A DNA stretch of 13,523 nt, taken from positions 1 to 13,523 of the forward strand of contig JBEKEO010000070.1 of the NCBI GenBank assembly GCA_050013795.1, read 5' to 3'. The position numbers were made by a program, and so were the translations under genes. This document shows, one piece after another, positions 5,708 through 13,500 of this stretch (within the stretch, counting starts at the first letter, position 1; each line of letters opens with the position of its first letter). The DNA is from CAWHOW01 sp050013795 (GTDB lineage Bacteria > Bacteroidota > Bacteroidia > Bacteroidales > CG2-30-32-10). The notes beneath the pieces are model-generated. The model was given only the letters and a program-made list of their open reading frames with translations, was not told the origin of the DNA and did not search any database.

Positions 5708-7216
5708 ATGAATATTAACAGGAATAATTACGAGATATGGTTCCTCGATTACTTCGAGGGGCGGCTCAGTCAGGAGCAGGTGGCACAGCTCATGGCATTC
5801 CTGGAACTTCATTACGACCTGAAGGAAGAATTTGATAATTTTGAGAATATCTCTCTGCCTCCCGCAAAGAATATAGTATTCAATGGCAAAGAAAGCCTGA
5901 AGAAAAAAACGGTCATTGCTGTCGGCGATATCAATGAAAAGAATTATGAAGAATTCTTTATTGGTGCAATGGAAGGCGACCTTACAAAAGAGCAGTTGGA
6001 GCAGCTTGCCACATTTCTTAAAAAAAATCCTTCATTGAAAAAGGAATATGATCTGTTTGGCAAGATTAAGATAGCTCCTGATGAAACCATAAAATTCAAT
6101 GCAAAGCAAAGTCTGAAAAAGAATATTATTATACCTGTCGGCAGTATTGATGAAAAGAATTACGAAGAATACTTTATAGGCGAAATGGAAGGCGATCTTT
6201 CAAAAGAGCAATCGGAACAGCTTGCCGCATTTCTGGTAAAGAATCCTTCCCTGAAAAAAGAATTCGACCTGTTCAGCAAAACAAAGATAACTCCTGATAA
6301 AACCATAATATTCGATGCAAAGCAAGGTCTGAAAAGGAATGTTGTTGTGCCAGTCGGCAGCATTGATGAAAAGAATTATGCGGGATTTTTTATTGCCGCC
6401 ATGAAAGGCGAGCTTGAATTATCAAAGCTTTCCGACCTGAAAGAATTTCTGAATAAGAATCCACAACTGCATAAAGAGTATAGTTTATTCGGACAAACAA
6501 AGCTCAGTATCGACACAGCCATTGCATTCAACAGTAAGCAAGAAACAGAAAAACCTGTAAGGATTATTAATATAAAAAGATTGTACTATCCTGTATCTAT
6601 TGCTGCTTCAGTGCTTTTATTAGTCGGCTTTTATTTCCTTTTCAATAAAACCGAAGTAAATAAGGTTTTCATAGCAGACAGAAATGATATTCATTTTTCG
6701 CGCATTACTCATAAAATAATTCAGCCTGTAAAGGCTACCAATACAAATTTCCAGAATACTTATGCAACTATTTCGAAAGAGAATATTAGTAAGATAGTAA
6801 AAGAAAAGACACCTGAGTTCCGCGATTTTCAATATGCTTCTTTAATAAAGCCAAATGCTATTTCAGAAGGTTACATTCCTAATCAGATAGCATCTGAGGA
6901 TACAGCCGGTAATAATGCCATTATCGCTGCTTTACAAAGGAGGGCAGCTAAGAAAAGCGAAACAAAGAAGGAAGACAACCCACTTTCACTGAAAGAGTTT
7001 GCCATGCTTGGCGCTAAGAAATCACTTACACCAAAAGATAAAAGAAATAAAGTAAGTCCTAAAGATAAACTCAGCATGTGGGATCTTGCCTATGCAGGAG
7101 TAAATAAAATTGATAATCTTACCGGTGCCAAAGCATTCATAGAGCATAAGGATAATGATAATTACACTCTTGCGCTTGGAAATAATCTCGAATTTTCAAG
7201 AAGTTCAAATAAATAA
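5708..7216 (+). CDS. probable anti-sigma factor, single-pass membrane protein with four 72-residue repeats
   Basis: The 502-residue protein has three parts. The N-terminal cytoplasmic part holds four copies of one domain in exact 72-residue register (conserved Asn-Tyr at 7-8, 79-80, 151-152 and 223-224). Each copy runs NYxxxF, a short acidic helix, LxxFLxxNPxLKxEY, then PDxTIxFxxKxxLK. One transmembrane helix follows at about 293-312 (YYPVSIAASVLLLVGFYFLF). The rest (about 313-502) is periplasmic and ends MWDLAYAGVNKI...LGNNLEFSRSS. A single copy of this domain before one membrane helix is what I recall for Bacteroidota proteins beside ECF sigma genes, and the position here supports an anti-sigma role. 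No zinc-binding HxxxCxxC motif is visible, so it is not a canonical ZAS-type. Function is inferred from context. Confidence 0.75.
   Translation: MNINRNNYEIWFLDYFEGRLSQEQVAQLMAFLELHYDLKEEFDNFENISLPPAKNIVFNGKESLKKKTVIAVGDINEKNYEEFFIGAMEGDLTKEQLEQLATFLKKNPSLKKEYDLFGKIKIAPDETIKFNAKQSLKKNIIIPVGSIDEKNYEEYFIGEMEGDLSKEQSEQLAAFLVKNPSLKKEFDLFSKTKITPDKTIIFDAKQGLKRNVVVPVGSIDEKNYAGFFIAAMKGELELSKLSDLKEFLNKNPQLHKEYSLFGQTKLSIDTAIAFNSKQETEKPVRIINIKRLYYPVSIAASVLLLVGFYFLFNKTEVNKVFIADRNDIHFSRITHKIIQPVKATNTNFQNTYATISKENISKIVKEKTPEFRDFQYASLIKPNAISEGYIPNQIASEDTAGNNAIIAALQRRAAKKSETKKEDNPLSLKEFAMLGAKKSLTPKDKRNKVSPKDKLSMWDLAYAGVNKIDNLTGAKAFIEHKDNDNYTLALGNNLEFSRSSNK
5726..6553 (+). repeat. four in-frame 216-bp tandem repeats within the anti-sigma-like gene
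   Basis: Units begin at 5726, 5942, 6158 and 6374, with the last truncated near 6553. Units two and three are most alike (repeated EKNYEEfFIG.MEGDL.KEQ.EQLA.FL.KNPSLKKE), and the first and fourth are more diverged. This suggests that internal duplication of the middle copies was the most recent event. Confidence 0.9.
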
Positions 7217-7255
7217 ACTCCCATTAAATCTTTTTCAATTTTATTTTCTTTTTTC

Positions 7256-7282
7256 TGTAACAAATGGAAATAGCAAATCGTC
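7256..7282 (+). promoter_or_regulatory. second ECF-type promoter (TGTAAC-N17-CGTC) upstream of the GIN/barrel gene
   Basis: TGTAAC (7256-7261) and CGTC (7279-7282) have the same 17-nt spacing as the pair upstream of the sigma gene, and both are followed by a TA dinucleotide one base later. It lies in the 129-bp gap before the GIN/barrel gene, so that gene is a likely direct target of the linked sigma factor. Confidence 0.65.
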
Positions 7283-7345
7283 TTATGATTGAAAACAACG
7301 GAATAAATAAAAAAAACCGATTTAATAACTAAAAAAAACAATGAT

Positions 7346-8767
7346 ATGAAAACAAATTTATACTATATGAAAAAGATCGTTGCAACAGGGTTTGCAATAC
7401 TGATAGGTGGAATATCTGCTACCGCTCAGAATGATAACACAAAAATGGTATTGCCGGAATTCAATGCTATTGTTGTTAGTACTAATGGCGATATTAAACT
7501 GAATCAGGGAACTGAAAATTCAGTAAGTGTAAAAACAGGGAATATACAGGATGCTGTTTCTGCCGAGGTTAAGGATAATGTGCTTTACCTGAGAAAAGGA
7601 AATGATGATATTACGGTCAATGTTACTAAACTTAATAAACTTACTTTACAATCGACTTGCGATGTGAAAAGTATAAACCAGATTAGTTCAGATAAGCTTG
7701 AAATATTTATTCTTGGCTCTTCCGATGTAAACCTTGATGTAAATGTGAAAGAATTGTATACAACAATTGAAGGCTCGGGCGATGCAAAATATAAAGGGAC
7801 TGCTAATTTACACACGGTGGAAGTTAAAGGTGCCGGCGATCTGGATGCCTATGACCTTGTCACTGATTCAACCAATATAGAGATCAGCGGGGCAGGTGAT
7901 GCAAGAGTTAATGCTACGCAAGACCTGAAAGGTGTGATAAACGGAGCAGGCGAAATCACATACTTTAAAGAACCCGTTAATAAGGATATTAAAGTAAACG
8001 GTATAGGAAGCTATGGATTAAAGGGTGGAAAAGAAGAAAGTAAAGGGGGGGATACTACAAAGATTAAAATTGCAAATAAAAAAGTTTGGATAATGAATGA
8101 CTATGGAAGTAAAGGAGATACGGTAAAACACAAGCACAAATTTGATGTTTACTGGGCCGGATTCGGACTTGGGATAAACGGTTATCTGAATCCAAACAAT
8201 GGAACAAAGGTTCCAACAGGATTTGATCTGGATTATGCCAAATCAATTGATGTGACTTGTAATTTCTGGGAGCAGAAGATTCCCTTGTGGAAGAGGCATA
8301 TCAATATTGTAACCGGCATGGGATTTGATTTCAATAATTACAGGTTCAGCAATAATCATTACAACCTCATTAAGGATTCCAGCCATGTGGCTGCTGTTTA
8401 TGACTCTGCTGTTACATTTAAAAAGAACAAGCTTATGGTTGCATACCTTGACGTACCCTTATTGCTGCAATTTGATACAGATCCCATTGGCAAAGGTCAT
8501 AGAACCATACATTTGTCTGCCGGTATAGTGGGAAGTTTAAAAATAGGATCGCATACCAAGCAGGAATACGAAATAGGTAACACAACTTATAAGCCTAAAA
8601 TCCACGATAATTTTGATTTGAATCCCTTTAAATACAGTGCTATGGTGCGTATTGGTTACGGAACGCTTGACCTTTTTGCCACTTATGCATTAAGCCCGAT
8701 GTTTATTAAGAATGAAGGCCCTCAGGTGTATCCATTCTCAGTTGGGATAACATTAGTTGGACTTTAG
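7346..8767 (+). CDS. secreted GIN (DUF2807) domain fused to an outer-membrane beta-barrel-like domain
   Basis: The 473-residue product has a signal peptide (MKKIVATGFAILIGGISATAQ, cut near residue 28). The GIN/DUF2807 domain (about 35-228) shows the repeated turn motif of its beta-helix: EGSGDAKYKG, KGAGDLDAYD, SGAGDARVNA, NGAGEI, NGIGSYG. A lysine-rich linker (about 229-265) follows. The rest (about 267-473) alternates amphipathic strands (DVYWAGFGLGINGYL, INIVTGMGFDFNNYRF, LMVAYLDVPLLLQF, IHLSAGIVGSLKIG, SAMVRIGYGTLDLFATYALS) and ends PFSVGITLVGL, as in Bacteroidota OmpA/PorT-like outer-membrane barrels. An alternative start is the ATG at 7367, directly before the signal peptide. An ECF-type promoter lies upstream and a terminator downstream. 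The role is probably envelope-associated; no ligand can be named. Confidence 0.85.
   Translation: MKTNLYYMKKIVATGFAILIGGISATAQNDNTKMVLPEFNAIVVSTNGDIKLNQGTENSVSVKTGNIQDAVSAEVKDNVLYLRKGNDDITVNVTKLNKLTLQSTCDVKSINQISSDKLEIFILGSSDVNLDVNVKELYTTIEGSGDAKYKGTANLHTVEVKGAGDLDAYDLVTDSTNIEISGAGDARVNATQDLKGVINGAGEITYFKEPVNKDIKVNGIGSYGLKGGKEESKGGDTTKIKIANKKVWIMNDYGSKGDTVKHKHKFDVYWAGFGLGINGYLNPNNGTKVPTGFDLDYAKSIDVTCNFWEQKIPLWKRHINIVTGMGFDFNNYRFSNNHYNLIKDSSHVAAVYDSAVTFKKNKLMVAYLDVPLLLQFDTDPIGKGHRTIHLSAGIVGSLKIGSHTKQEYEIGNTTYKPKIHDNFDLNPFKYSAMVRIGYGTLDLFATYALSPMFIKNEGPQVYPFSVGITLVGL
8045..8051 (+). repeat. G7 homopolymer in the linker of the GIN/barrel gene
   Basis: Seven consecutive G residues encode Gly-Gly plus the first base of Asp at the boundary between the two domains. 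Slippage here would frameshift off the barrel domain. Seven bases is short for a known phase-variation tract, so this is only a candidate. Confidence 0.5.
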
Positions 8768-8798
8768 TACCTCAATATATATATCCCCGATTTATCCG

Positions 8799-8830
8799 GT
8801 GCCATTCTTCTGAATGGCACTTTTTTTATT
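8799..8830 (+). terminator. rho-independent terminator after the GIN/barrel gene
   Basis: GTGCCATTC and GAATGGCAC form a 9-bp perfect stem with a TTCT loop, followed directly by a run of seven T. It lies 31 bp after the stop codon and separates the sigma module from yebC. Confidence 0.93.
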
Positions 8831-8905
8831 TTTCTGAATAATTATTGATTTAGTTTTTTTTATAATTTAGCACACCTAAAAAGCAAATAATCAATTCTGC
8901 AATAT

Positions 8906-9652
8906 ATGTCAGGTCACAATAAATGGTCAACTATTAAAAGAAAAAAGGGCGCTATTGATGCTAAGCGATCAAAAGCCTTTTCAAAAATAATTAAGGAAAT
9001 GACGGTTGCCGTGAAAGAAGGAGGACCGGATCCGGACAGCAATCCCCGTTTGCGATTAGCTATTGCCAATGCCAAAGGCGTAAACATGCCTAAGGAGAAT
9101 ATTTCAAGGGCTATCAGTAAGGCTTCTGATAAAGATGCCGCTACTCTAAGTGAGACGACTTACGAAGGATATGCCCCGGGAGGTGTGGCATTGTTTATTG
9201 AAGCCACTACCGATAATGTTCAGCGCACAGTATCCAATGTACGTTCAATATTTAATAAATACAATGGCAGTCTAGGGACCAATGGCTCACTGAGTTTTAT
9301 ATTCGACCGCAAAGGAATTTTTACAGTACCTCAGGGAAACCTTGTTGAAGATGATTTTGTAATGGAAATCATCGATGCCGGAGCAGAAGATGTTGTACTT
9401 GAAGATGGCTTTTTTACTATTACTACAGCATTGGAAGATTTCGGTTCCATGATGAAAAAACTTGAGAAAATGAAAATTGAACCCGAAAGCGCCGAACTGC
9501 AACGTATTCCCAAGACTACAACAAAACTGGACAAAGATGCTGCCCAAAAAGTATTAAGAATCATTGAGCTTTTTGAAGAAGAAGATGACGTTACCAACGT
9601 ATTCCATAATCTTGAACTTACCGATGAATTGATGTCGGAAATGAACAAGTAA
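8906..9652 (+). CDS. yebC: YebC/PmpR (TACO1) family protein
   Basis: The 248-residue protein starts MSGHNKWSTIKRKKGAIDAKRSKAFSKIIKEM, the hallmark N-terminus of the family. It also carries GPDPDSNPRLRLAIANAKGVNMPKENI, YEGYAPGGVALFIEATTDNVQRT and NGSLSFIFDRKG. Length is normal. Members were long called transcriptional regulators. Recent work assigns them a role on the ribosome, relieving stalling at difficult peptide sequences, like mitochondrial TACO1. The gene stands alone between two terminators, with an AT-rich upstream region (TATAATTTAG near 8861) that may be its promoter. No truncation or missing segment was seen. Confidence 0.97.
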   Translation: MSGHNKWSTIKRKKGAIDAKRSKAFSKIIKEMTVAVKEGGPDPDSNPRLRLAIANAKGVNMPKENISRAISKASDKDAATLSETTYEGYAPGGVALFIEATTDNVQRTVSNVRSIFNKYNGSLGTNGSLSFIFDRKGIFTVPQGNLVEDDFVMEIIDAGAEDVVLEDGFFTITTALEDFGSMMKKLEKMKIEPESAELQRIPKTTTKLDKDAAQKVLRIIELFEEEDDVTNVFHNLELTDELMSEMNK

Positions 9653-9676
9653 TTTTACATTATTTCTTTTTCTAAA

Positions 9677-9713
9677 TATTAAAGCCGGATATTGAACATA
9701 TCCGGCTTTAATA
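9677..9713. terminator. bidirectional terminator between convergent yebC and ackA
   Basis: TATTAAAGCCGGATAT and ATATCCGGCTTTAATA form a 16-bp perfect stem with a TGAAC loop. A/T runs flank the GC core on both sides, so it can serve both yebC (ending at 9652) and ackA (ending at 9732 on the other strand). Confidence 0.88.
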
Positions 9714-9731
9714 ATAATTGACAGAGAAATA

Positions 9732-10940
9732 TTAGTTTTTCCCGGTTACTATTTCTAATGTATCCATTGCTATAACTAGTTCTTCATTAGTTGCAATAGA
9801 CATCACTTTTACTTTTGAACCTGGCTTGGTGAGAATTTCATCTTTTCCTCTTAGTCCGTTATTTTTATTAAAGTCAAAATCAACACCCATAAATTCCATG
9901 TCTTTGCAAACACCCGCCCTGATTTCACAAGCATTTTCTCCAATTCCTCCGGTGAAAATTATCAGGTCTACACCTCCCATCGCTGCAGCATATGAGCCAA
10001 CATATTTTTTTACTCTGTAAGTATACATTTCCAATGCAAGTTTTGCCCTTTTATTGCCTTCTTTTGCAGCTTTTTCAATATCTCTCATGTCAGACGAAAC
10101 GCCTGATATCCCAAGCATTCCGCTAACTTTATTAATATAATTATTGGTTTTTTTGATGTCCAGGTTTTCTTTTTCCATGATAAAAAGCATAGCTCCTAAA
10201 TCAAGGTCACCACACCGTGTTCCCATTATTAATCCTTCCACCGGTGTTAGCCCCATTGAAGTATCGAATGATTTTCCATACTTGATGGCAGCAATAGAAG
10301 CCCCGTTTCCCAAATGACATGTAATAATCTTTTGTTCGTCATATCTTACTTTTAATATTTCACACGCTTTTTGCGAAACATATCTATGGCTTGTTCCGTG
10401 GAAACCATATCTTCTTACTTTATGTTTATCATACATTTCATAAGGTAATGCATACATATATGCAAAATTAGGCATGGTTGCATGGAACGCCGTATCGAAA
10501 ATACCGCATTGAGGTACATTGGGTAAGAGTTTTTGCATTGCATAAATACCTTTCAGATTGGCTGGATTATGCAAAGGAGCAAGGTCAATACATTCTTCCA
10601 TTTTATCAATAATTTCTTGTGTAATGCGAACACTCCCGCTGAATTTTTCACCTCCATGCACCACTCTGTGACCGACAGCTGAAATTTCATTTTTATCCTT
10701 TATAACTCCGTATTGCGGATGCATCAGGGTTTTAAGAATAAGCTCAACGCCTATTTCATGATTCGGAACATCCTGTACAAGTTTGTACGTGTCTTTCCCT
10801 TTGGCCTCATGTTTTAATTCACTATCGTTAATTCCAACCCTCTCCAACAAGCCTTTGGCAAGTACTTCAGCATTATTAGCCATGTTGAGCAACTGGTACT
10901 TGATTGAAGAACTTCCGCAATTTAAAACTAAAATTTTCAT
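9732..10940 (-). CDS. ackA: acetate kinase
   Basis: The 402-residue protein catalyses acetyl phosphate + ADP = acetate + ATP, the ATP-yielding step of acetate fermentation, in the cytoplasm. ASKHA-fold motifs and catalytic residues are in place: N7 in LVLNCGSSSIKYQLL, R92 in GHRVVHGG, H124, D149 in FDTAFH, H181 in GFHGTSHRYVS, the phosphate loop CHLGNGASIAAI (about 208-219), R242 in MGTRCGDLDLG, GGIGENA, and the C-terminal glutamate in ATNEELVIAMDT. These align with the archaeal enzyme's known residues, offset by about one. Phosphotransacetylase (pta), often adjacent, is not in this window. A consensus -7 box lies 64 nt upstream, with a palindrome between it and the gene. Confidence 0.98.
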   Translation of the reverse strand: MKILVLNCGSSSIKYQLLNMANNAEVLAKGLLERVGINDSELKHEAKGKDTYKLVQDVPNHEIGVELILKTLMHPQYGVIKDKNEISAVGHRVVHGGEKFSGSVRITQEIIDKMEECIDLAPLHNPANLKGIYAMQKLLPNVPQCGIFDTAFHATMPNFAYMYALPYEMYDKHKVRRYGFHGTSHRYVSQKACEILKVRYDEQKIITCHLGNGASIAAIKYGKSFDTSMGLTPVEGLIMGTRCGDLDLGAMLFIMEKENLDIKKTNNYINKVSGMLGISGVSSDMRDIEKAAKEGNKRAKLALEMYTYRVKKYVGSYAAAMGGVDLIIFTGGIGENACEIRAGVCKDMEFMGVDFDFNKNNGLRGKDEILTKPGSKVKVMSIATNEELVIAMDTLEIVTGKN

Positions 10941-10981
10941 GTGTAAAAAGTTTTATGAATGAATATTAATATCTAAAATGA

Positions 10982-10995
10982 AATTGTTAACAATT
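10982..10995. promoter_or_regulatory. 14-bp perfect palindrome downstream of the ackA promoter
   Basis: AATTGTTAACAATT is a perfect palindrome lying 9-23 bp downstream of the ackA -7 box, that is, at or just after the expected transcription start. This position suits a repressor operator. No regulator was identified. Confidence 0.45.
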
Positions 10996-11004
10996 CAAAG
11001 CAAG

Positions 11005-11012
11005 CAAATATA
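11005..11012 (-). promoter_or_regulatory. ackA -7 promoter box
   Basis: On the minus strand TATATTTG is a perfect TAnnTTTG box. A clear TTG -33 element at the usual distance is not visible; an A/T-only stretch lies there instead. Confidence 0.6.
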
Positions 11013-11023
11013 GGGTTATTTTG

Positions 11024-11070
11024 TTTTTTATTTAAATAAAAAATATTTTTCGCAAAAAATATGCGCATAT
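11024..11070. other. AT-rich stretch with two palindromes in the ackA/DUF4271 divergent region
   Basis: The divergent gap holds a 20-bp perfect palindrome at 11024-11043 (six T, ATTTAAAT, six A) and a 12-bp palindrome ATATGCGCATAT at 11059-11070. The remaining sequence to 11310 is A/T-rich without a gene. These may be protein-binding or DNA-bending sites. Low-complexity A/T palindromes also arise by chance. Confidence 0.35.
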
Positions 11071-11310
11071 CCATATCTTTATTTATCATTGGTTATACAA
11101 AAAAAATACAGTTTCATTGAATAAGGATTAAAAAATTAAAAGAAACTTAAGGTTTTTATCGGGAATAAAAATAAACCCTTTGATAAAAAGAGTATTCTTT
11201 TTCTTTACCAAATACACAATGATTTCATTTGAAATTCAAACGAATATATTTCCAAAATATTTAAAAATAAAAACAAAATTTCCTCCTTAATTTCATTCAA
11301 ATATTTGATG

Positions 11311-11318
11311 TAATTTTG
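11311..11318 (+). promoter_or_regulatory. -7 promoter box for the DUF4271-hemD-rnpA genes
   Basis: TAATTTTG matches TAnnTTTG exactly and lies 15 bp before the ATG at 11334. The implied leader is very short. The -33 element is weak. Confidence 0.55.
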
Positions 11319-11333
11319 TTACGGCAATTTCGA

Positions 11334-12224
11334 ATGAAGAAAGACAGTATTATATATAATCCGTATTTTCTATATAAAGATAACCTTAATTGGTTTGGGG
11401 GATTTCTTCATTTGCAGGACGAGGTTCCTGCTTACATTCTGAAAGTAAACAATGATACTGTTTTTCTTAAAACCCGTATAGTTCAGGCAAAGATTAATGA
11501 TGACAAATCATTTGATAAATCTATATTTTCACCACACCTACTGCAGTCAAAATATTCCTTGCCAAAAGAGAGAACATATATCAACCCAGGATGGACATCA
11601 ATATTGATAATATCTTGCTTACTATTGTTTGCCATAGCGCAATACGGATATTTTAAACGTATGCTGCAAATATTCAAAGCATTTTTTACCAACAGATTTT
11701 TTAATCAGTTTTCAAGAGATGGCGGGCTTTTCACTGAAAGAGTTTCGTTGTTTTTATTCATCTCTTATATTTTCGCCTTTTCATTATTTATTTTCAATTC
11801 TTATAGGGTTTGTCTTTCTATTCCTGCATTTCCCCTCTTGGATATAATTATTTACATAAAGATTTTAGGTGCAGTGCTTGTGTTTTATTTAATCAAGATG
11901 GGGCTTTTCAACTTTAGCGGATATATTTTTAAAGCAAATGACAAAATTTCCGATTATGTTCTAACCCTCTATCTTTTTGGTCAGGTTACAGGTGTTTGTT
12001 TGCTGCCTATCATTATATTAACAAACTATTTTGATAATAAAATTATGTTATATGCCGGATTCATAATAATATTAATGCTATATATATATTTTTTATTTAG
12101 GAGTTTTGTAATTGCATTAACAAAATCAAAAGTTTCGACGTATTATATATTTTTATATCTTTGCACGCTAGAAATTTTACCCTTAGTTCTTTTAGTGAAA
12201 ATATTCCGTATTTCAATTAGTTGA
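11334..12224 (+). CDS. DUF4271 domain-containing integral membrane protein
   Basis: The protein is 296 residues from the ATG at 11334. An upstream in-frame TTG at 11316 overlaps the -7 promoter box and is therefore rejected as start. A soluble N-terminal part of about 85 residues is followed by about six membrane helices: TSILIISCLLLFAIAQYG, LFLFISYIFAFSLFIF, IIIYIKILGAVLVFYLIKM, VLTLYLFGQVTGVCLLPIII, LYAGFIIILMLYIYFLF and YYIFLYLCTLEILPLVLLV. Composition, topology and position directly upstream of hemD match the DUF4271 family as I recall it. No biochemical function is known to me. It lies 90 bp before hemD on the same strand, so co-transcription is likely. Confidence 0.82.
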   Translation: MKKDSIIYNPYFLYKDNLNWFGGFLHLQDEVPAYILKVNNDTVFLKTRIVQAKINDDKSFDKSIFSPHLLQSKYSLPKERTYINPGWTSILIISCLLLFAIAQYGYFKRMLQIFKAFFTNRFFNQFSRDGGLFTERVSLFLFISYIFAFSLFIFNSYRVCLSIPAFPLLDIIIYIKILGAVLVFYLIKMGLFNFSGYIFKANDKISDYVLTLYLFGQVTGVCLLPIIILTNYFDNKIMLYAGFIIILMLYIYFLFRSFVIALTKSKVSTYYIFLYLCTLEILPLVLLVKIFRISIS

Positions 12225-12314
12225 TTGATATATAAAAAAGCAAAATGATTTGGCCGGTATTGATGCGGAACGAATTAACAGTATTGAATAATTGTATCAG
12301 TAAAAATTGTTCTG

Positions 12315-13067
12315 ATGACGAAAATTAAGAATATACTGGTTTCACAACCACCACCTGACAGGGAAAACGATCCCTACTTGGAATTAGCCAAAAAATACAA
12401 TTTAAAAATTATTTTTCGAAAGCTTTTTAAAATTGAAGGTGTTCCTTCTAGGAACTTCAGGGAGGACAGAATTAATTTACCTGATTATAGCGCTATTATA
12501 TTTACAAGCAAAAATGCTATTGATCATTATTTCAGGATTTGCTGTGAAATGCGGTATACCGTTCCCGATTCAATGAAATATTTTTGTATTTCCGAATCGG
12601 TTGCTTTCTATCTTCAGAAATATGTTTTATATAGAAAACGTAAAATTTTTCATGGCAAACAACACTTTTCTGAAGTGATTGAACTTATGAAGAAACATAA
12701 AACCGAAAAATTTCTTTTACCAACATCGGATATCCTTAAACCTGAAATTCCTAAACTGCTTAATGAAAATAAATTTAACTATAAACGAATAGTTTTTTAC
12801 AATACGATTCCTCAGGATTTGTCAGATATTGATATTAAGCAATTCGATATGTTAATATTCTTTAGCCCGGCCGGAGTGAAATCACTATTACATAATTTCC
12901 CCGATTTCAAACAGAATAAGACGGTTGTGGCTACATTTGGTTCTACAACTACCAATGCAGCGAAAGAAGCAGGATTTACTATTCATATTCAGGCGCCAAC
13001 TCCTAAAGTACCTTCTATGGCGATGGCATTAGAACAGTACATTGAAAAGGCTTCAAAATGTAAGTGA
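12315..13067 (+). CDS. hemD: uroporphyrinogen-III synthase
   Basis: The 250-residue protein fits HemD, which cyclises hydroxymethylbilane to uroporphyrinogen III with inversion of ring D in tetrapyrrole (heme) synthesis. The family is poorly conserved, but the two-domain pattern is visible: ILVSQPPP at the N-terminus, DYSAIIFTSKNAIDHYF (about 57-73), a second domain with KFLLPTSDILKPEIPKLL and KRIVFYNTIP, then FDMLIFFSPAGVKSLL (about 177-192), VVATFGSTTTNAAKEAG and the terminal APTPKVPSMAMALEQYI. Bacteroidota members commonly sit between the DUF4271 gene and rnpA, as here. It is not clustered with other heme genes in the window. Length is normal. Confidence 0.9.
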   Translation: MTKIKNILVSQPPPDRENDPYLELAKKYNLKIIFRKLFKIEGVPSRNFREDRINLPDYSAIIFTSKNAIDHYFRICCEMRYTVPDSMKYFCISESVAFYLQKYVLYRKRKIFHGKQHFSEVIELMKKHKTEKFLLPTSDILKPEIPKLLNENKFNYKRIVFYNTIPQDLSDIDIKQFDMLIFFSPAGVKSLLHNFPDFKQNKTVVATFGSTTTNAAKEAGFTIHIQAPTPKVPSMAMALEQYIEKASKCK

Positions 13068-13110
13068 TCATTTCCGTTTCTTCTTAATAACGGAAAACAA
13101 ATATTTTGCA

Positions 13111-13500
13111 TTGCAAAAGTTTAAAAAAGAAGAGCGCTTAAGCGAAAAAAAAATTATAAATGAACTTTTTGAAAGGGGTTATGCTTTTCACATTACCCCT
13201 TTCAAAGTTTTATGGATGGAAACTAATTTTGAGAGTAGATTCCCGGCAAAAATTATGATTACAGTATCAAACAGAAATTTCAAAAAAGCCGTTGGCAGGA
13301 ATAGGATTAAAAGGATAACAAGGGAAGCATACAGGAAAAATAAAAGTATGCTTTATGAAAAGTTTGAAGGATCTGCAAAGAAAATTGCCTTTATTTTGAT
13401 CTATACGGGGAAAATAATAATTCCCTATAAAGAAGTTGAAGATAAAATAATTTTAATTTTACAGCGTTTAGCAACAGAAAATGAAGAAACTCTTAGGTAG
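13111..13500 (+). CDS. rnpA: ribonuclease P protein component (apparent TTG start)
   Basis: This is the basic protein subunit of RNase P, which with the RnpB RNA matures the 5' ends of tRNAs. Family features are FKKEERLSEKKIINELFERG near the start, a central beta-sheet (PFKVLWMETN, PAKIMITVSNRNFKKA) and the RNR motif in AVGRNRIKRITREAYR. No ATG lies upstream of FKKEERL in this frame. The TTG at 13111 gives a 129-residue protein beginning MQKFKKEERL, the usual place for this family. A TTG at 13042 would give 152 residues and overlap hemD by 26 bp, with an unusual N-terminal extension. The gap to hemD with the chosen start is 43 bp. The 3' end overlaps the start of yidD by 20 bp. Confidence 0.93.
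   Translation: MQKFKKEERLSEKKIINELFERGYAFHITPFKVLWMETNFESRFPAKIMITVSNRNFKKAVGRNRIKRITREAYRKNKSMLYEKFEGSAKKIAFILIYTGKIIIPYKEVEDKIILILQRLATENEETLR

Noticed and set aside
6160..7077. Several short minus-strand open frames
   Set aside because: They are antisense to the repeat-containing anti-sigma-like gene, and their apparent similarity to one another would only reflect those repeats.
9287..9648. Two minus-strand open frames of 86 and 105 codons
   Set aside because: Both lie entirely antisense within yebC, which is unambiguous; they have no recognisable motifs.
11316..11333. TTG start at 11316 for the DUF4271 gene
   Set aside because: This TTG is the last part of a perfect -7 box TAATTTTG, so it should lie upstream of the transcript; the ATG at 11334 is preferred.
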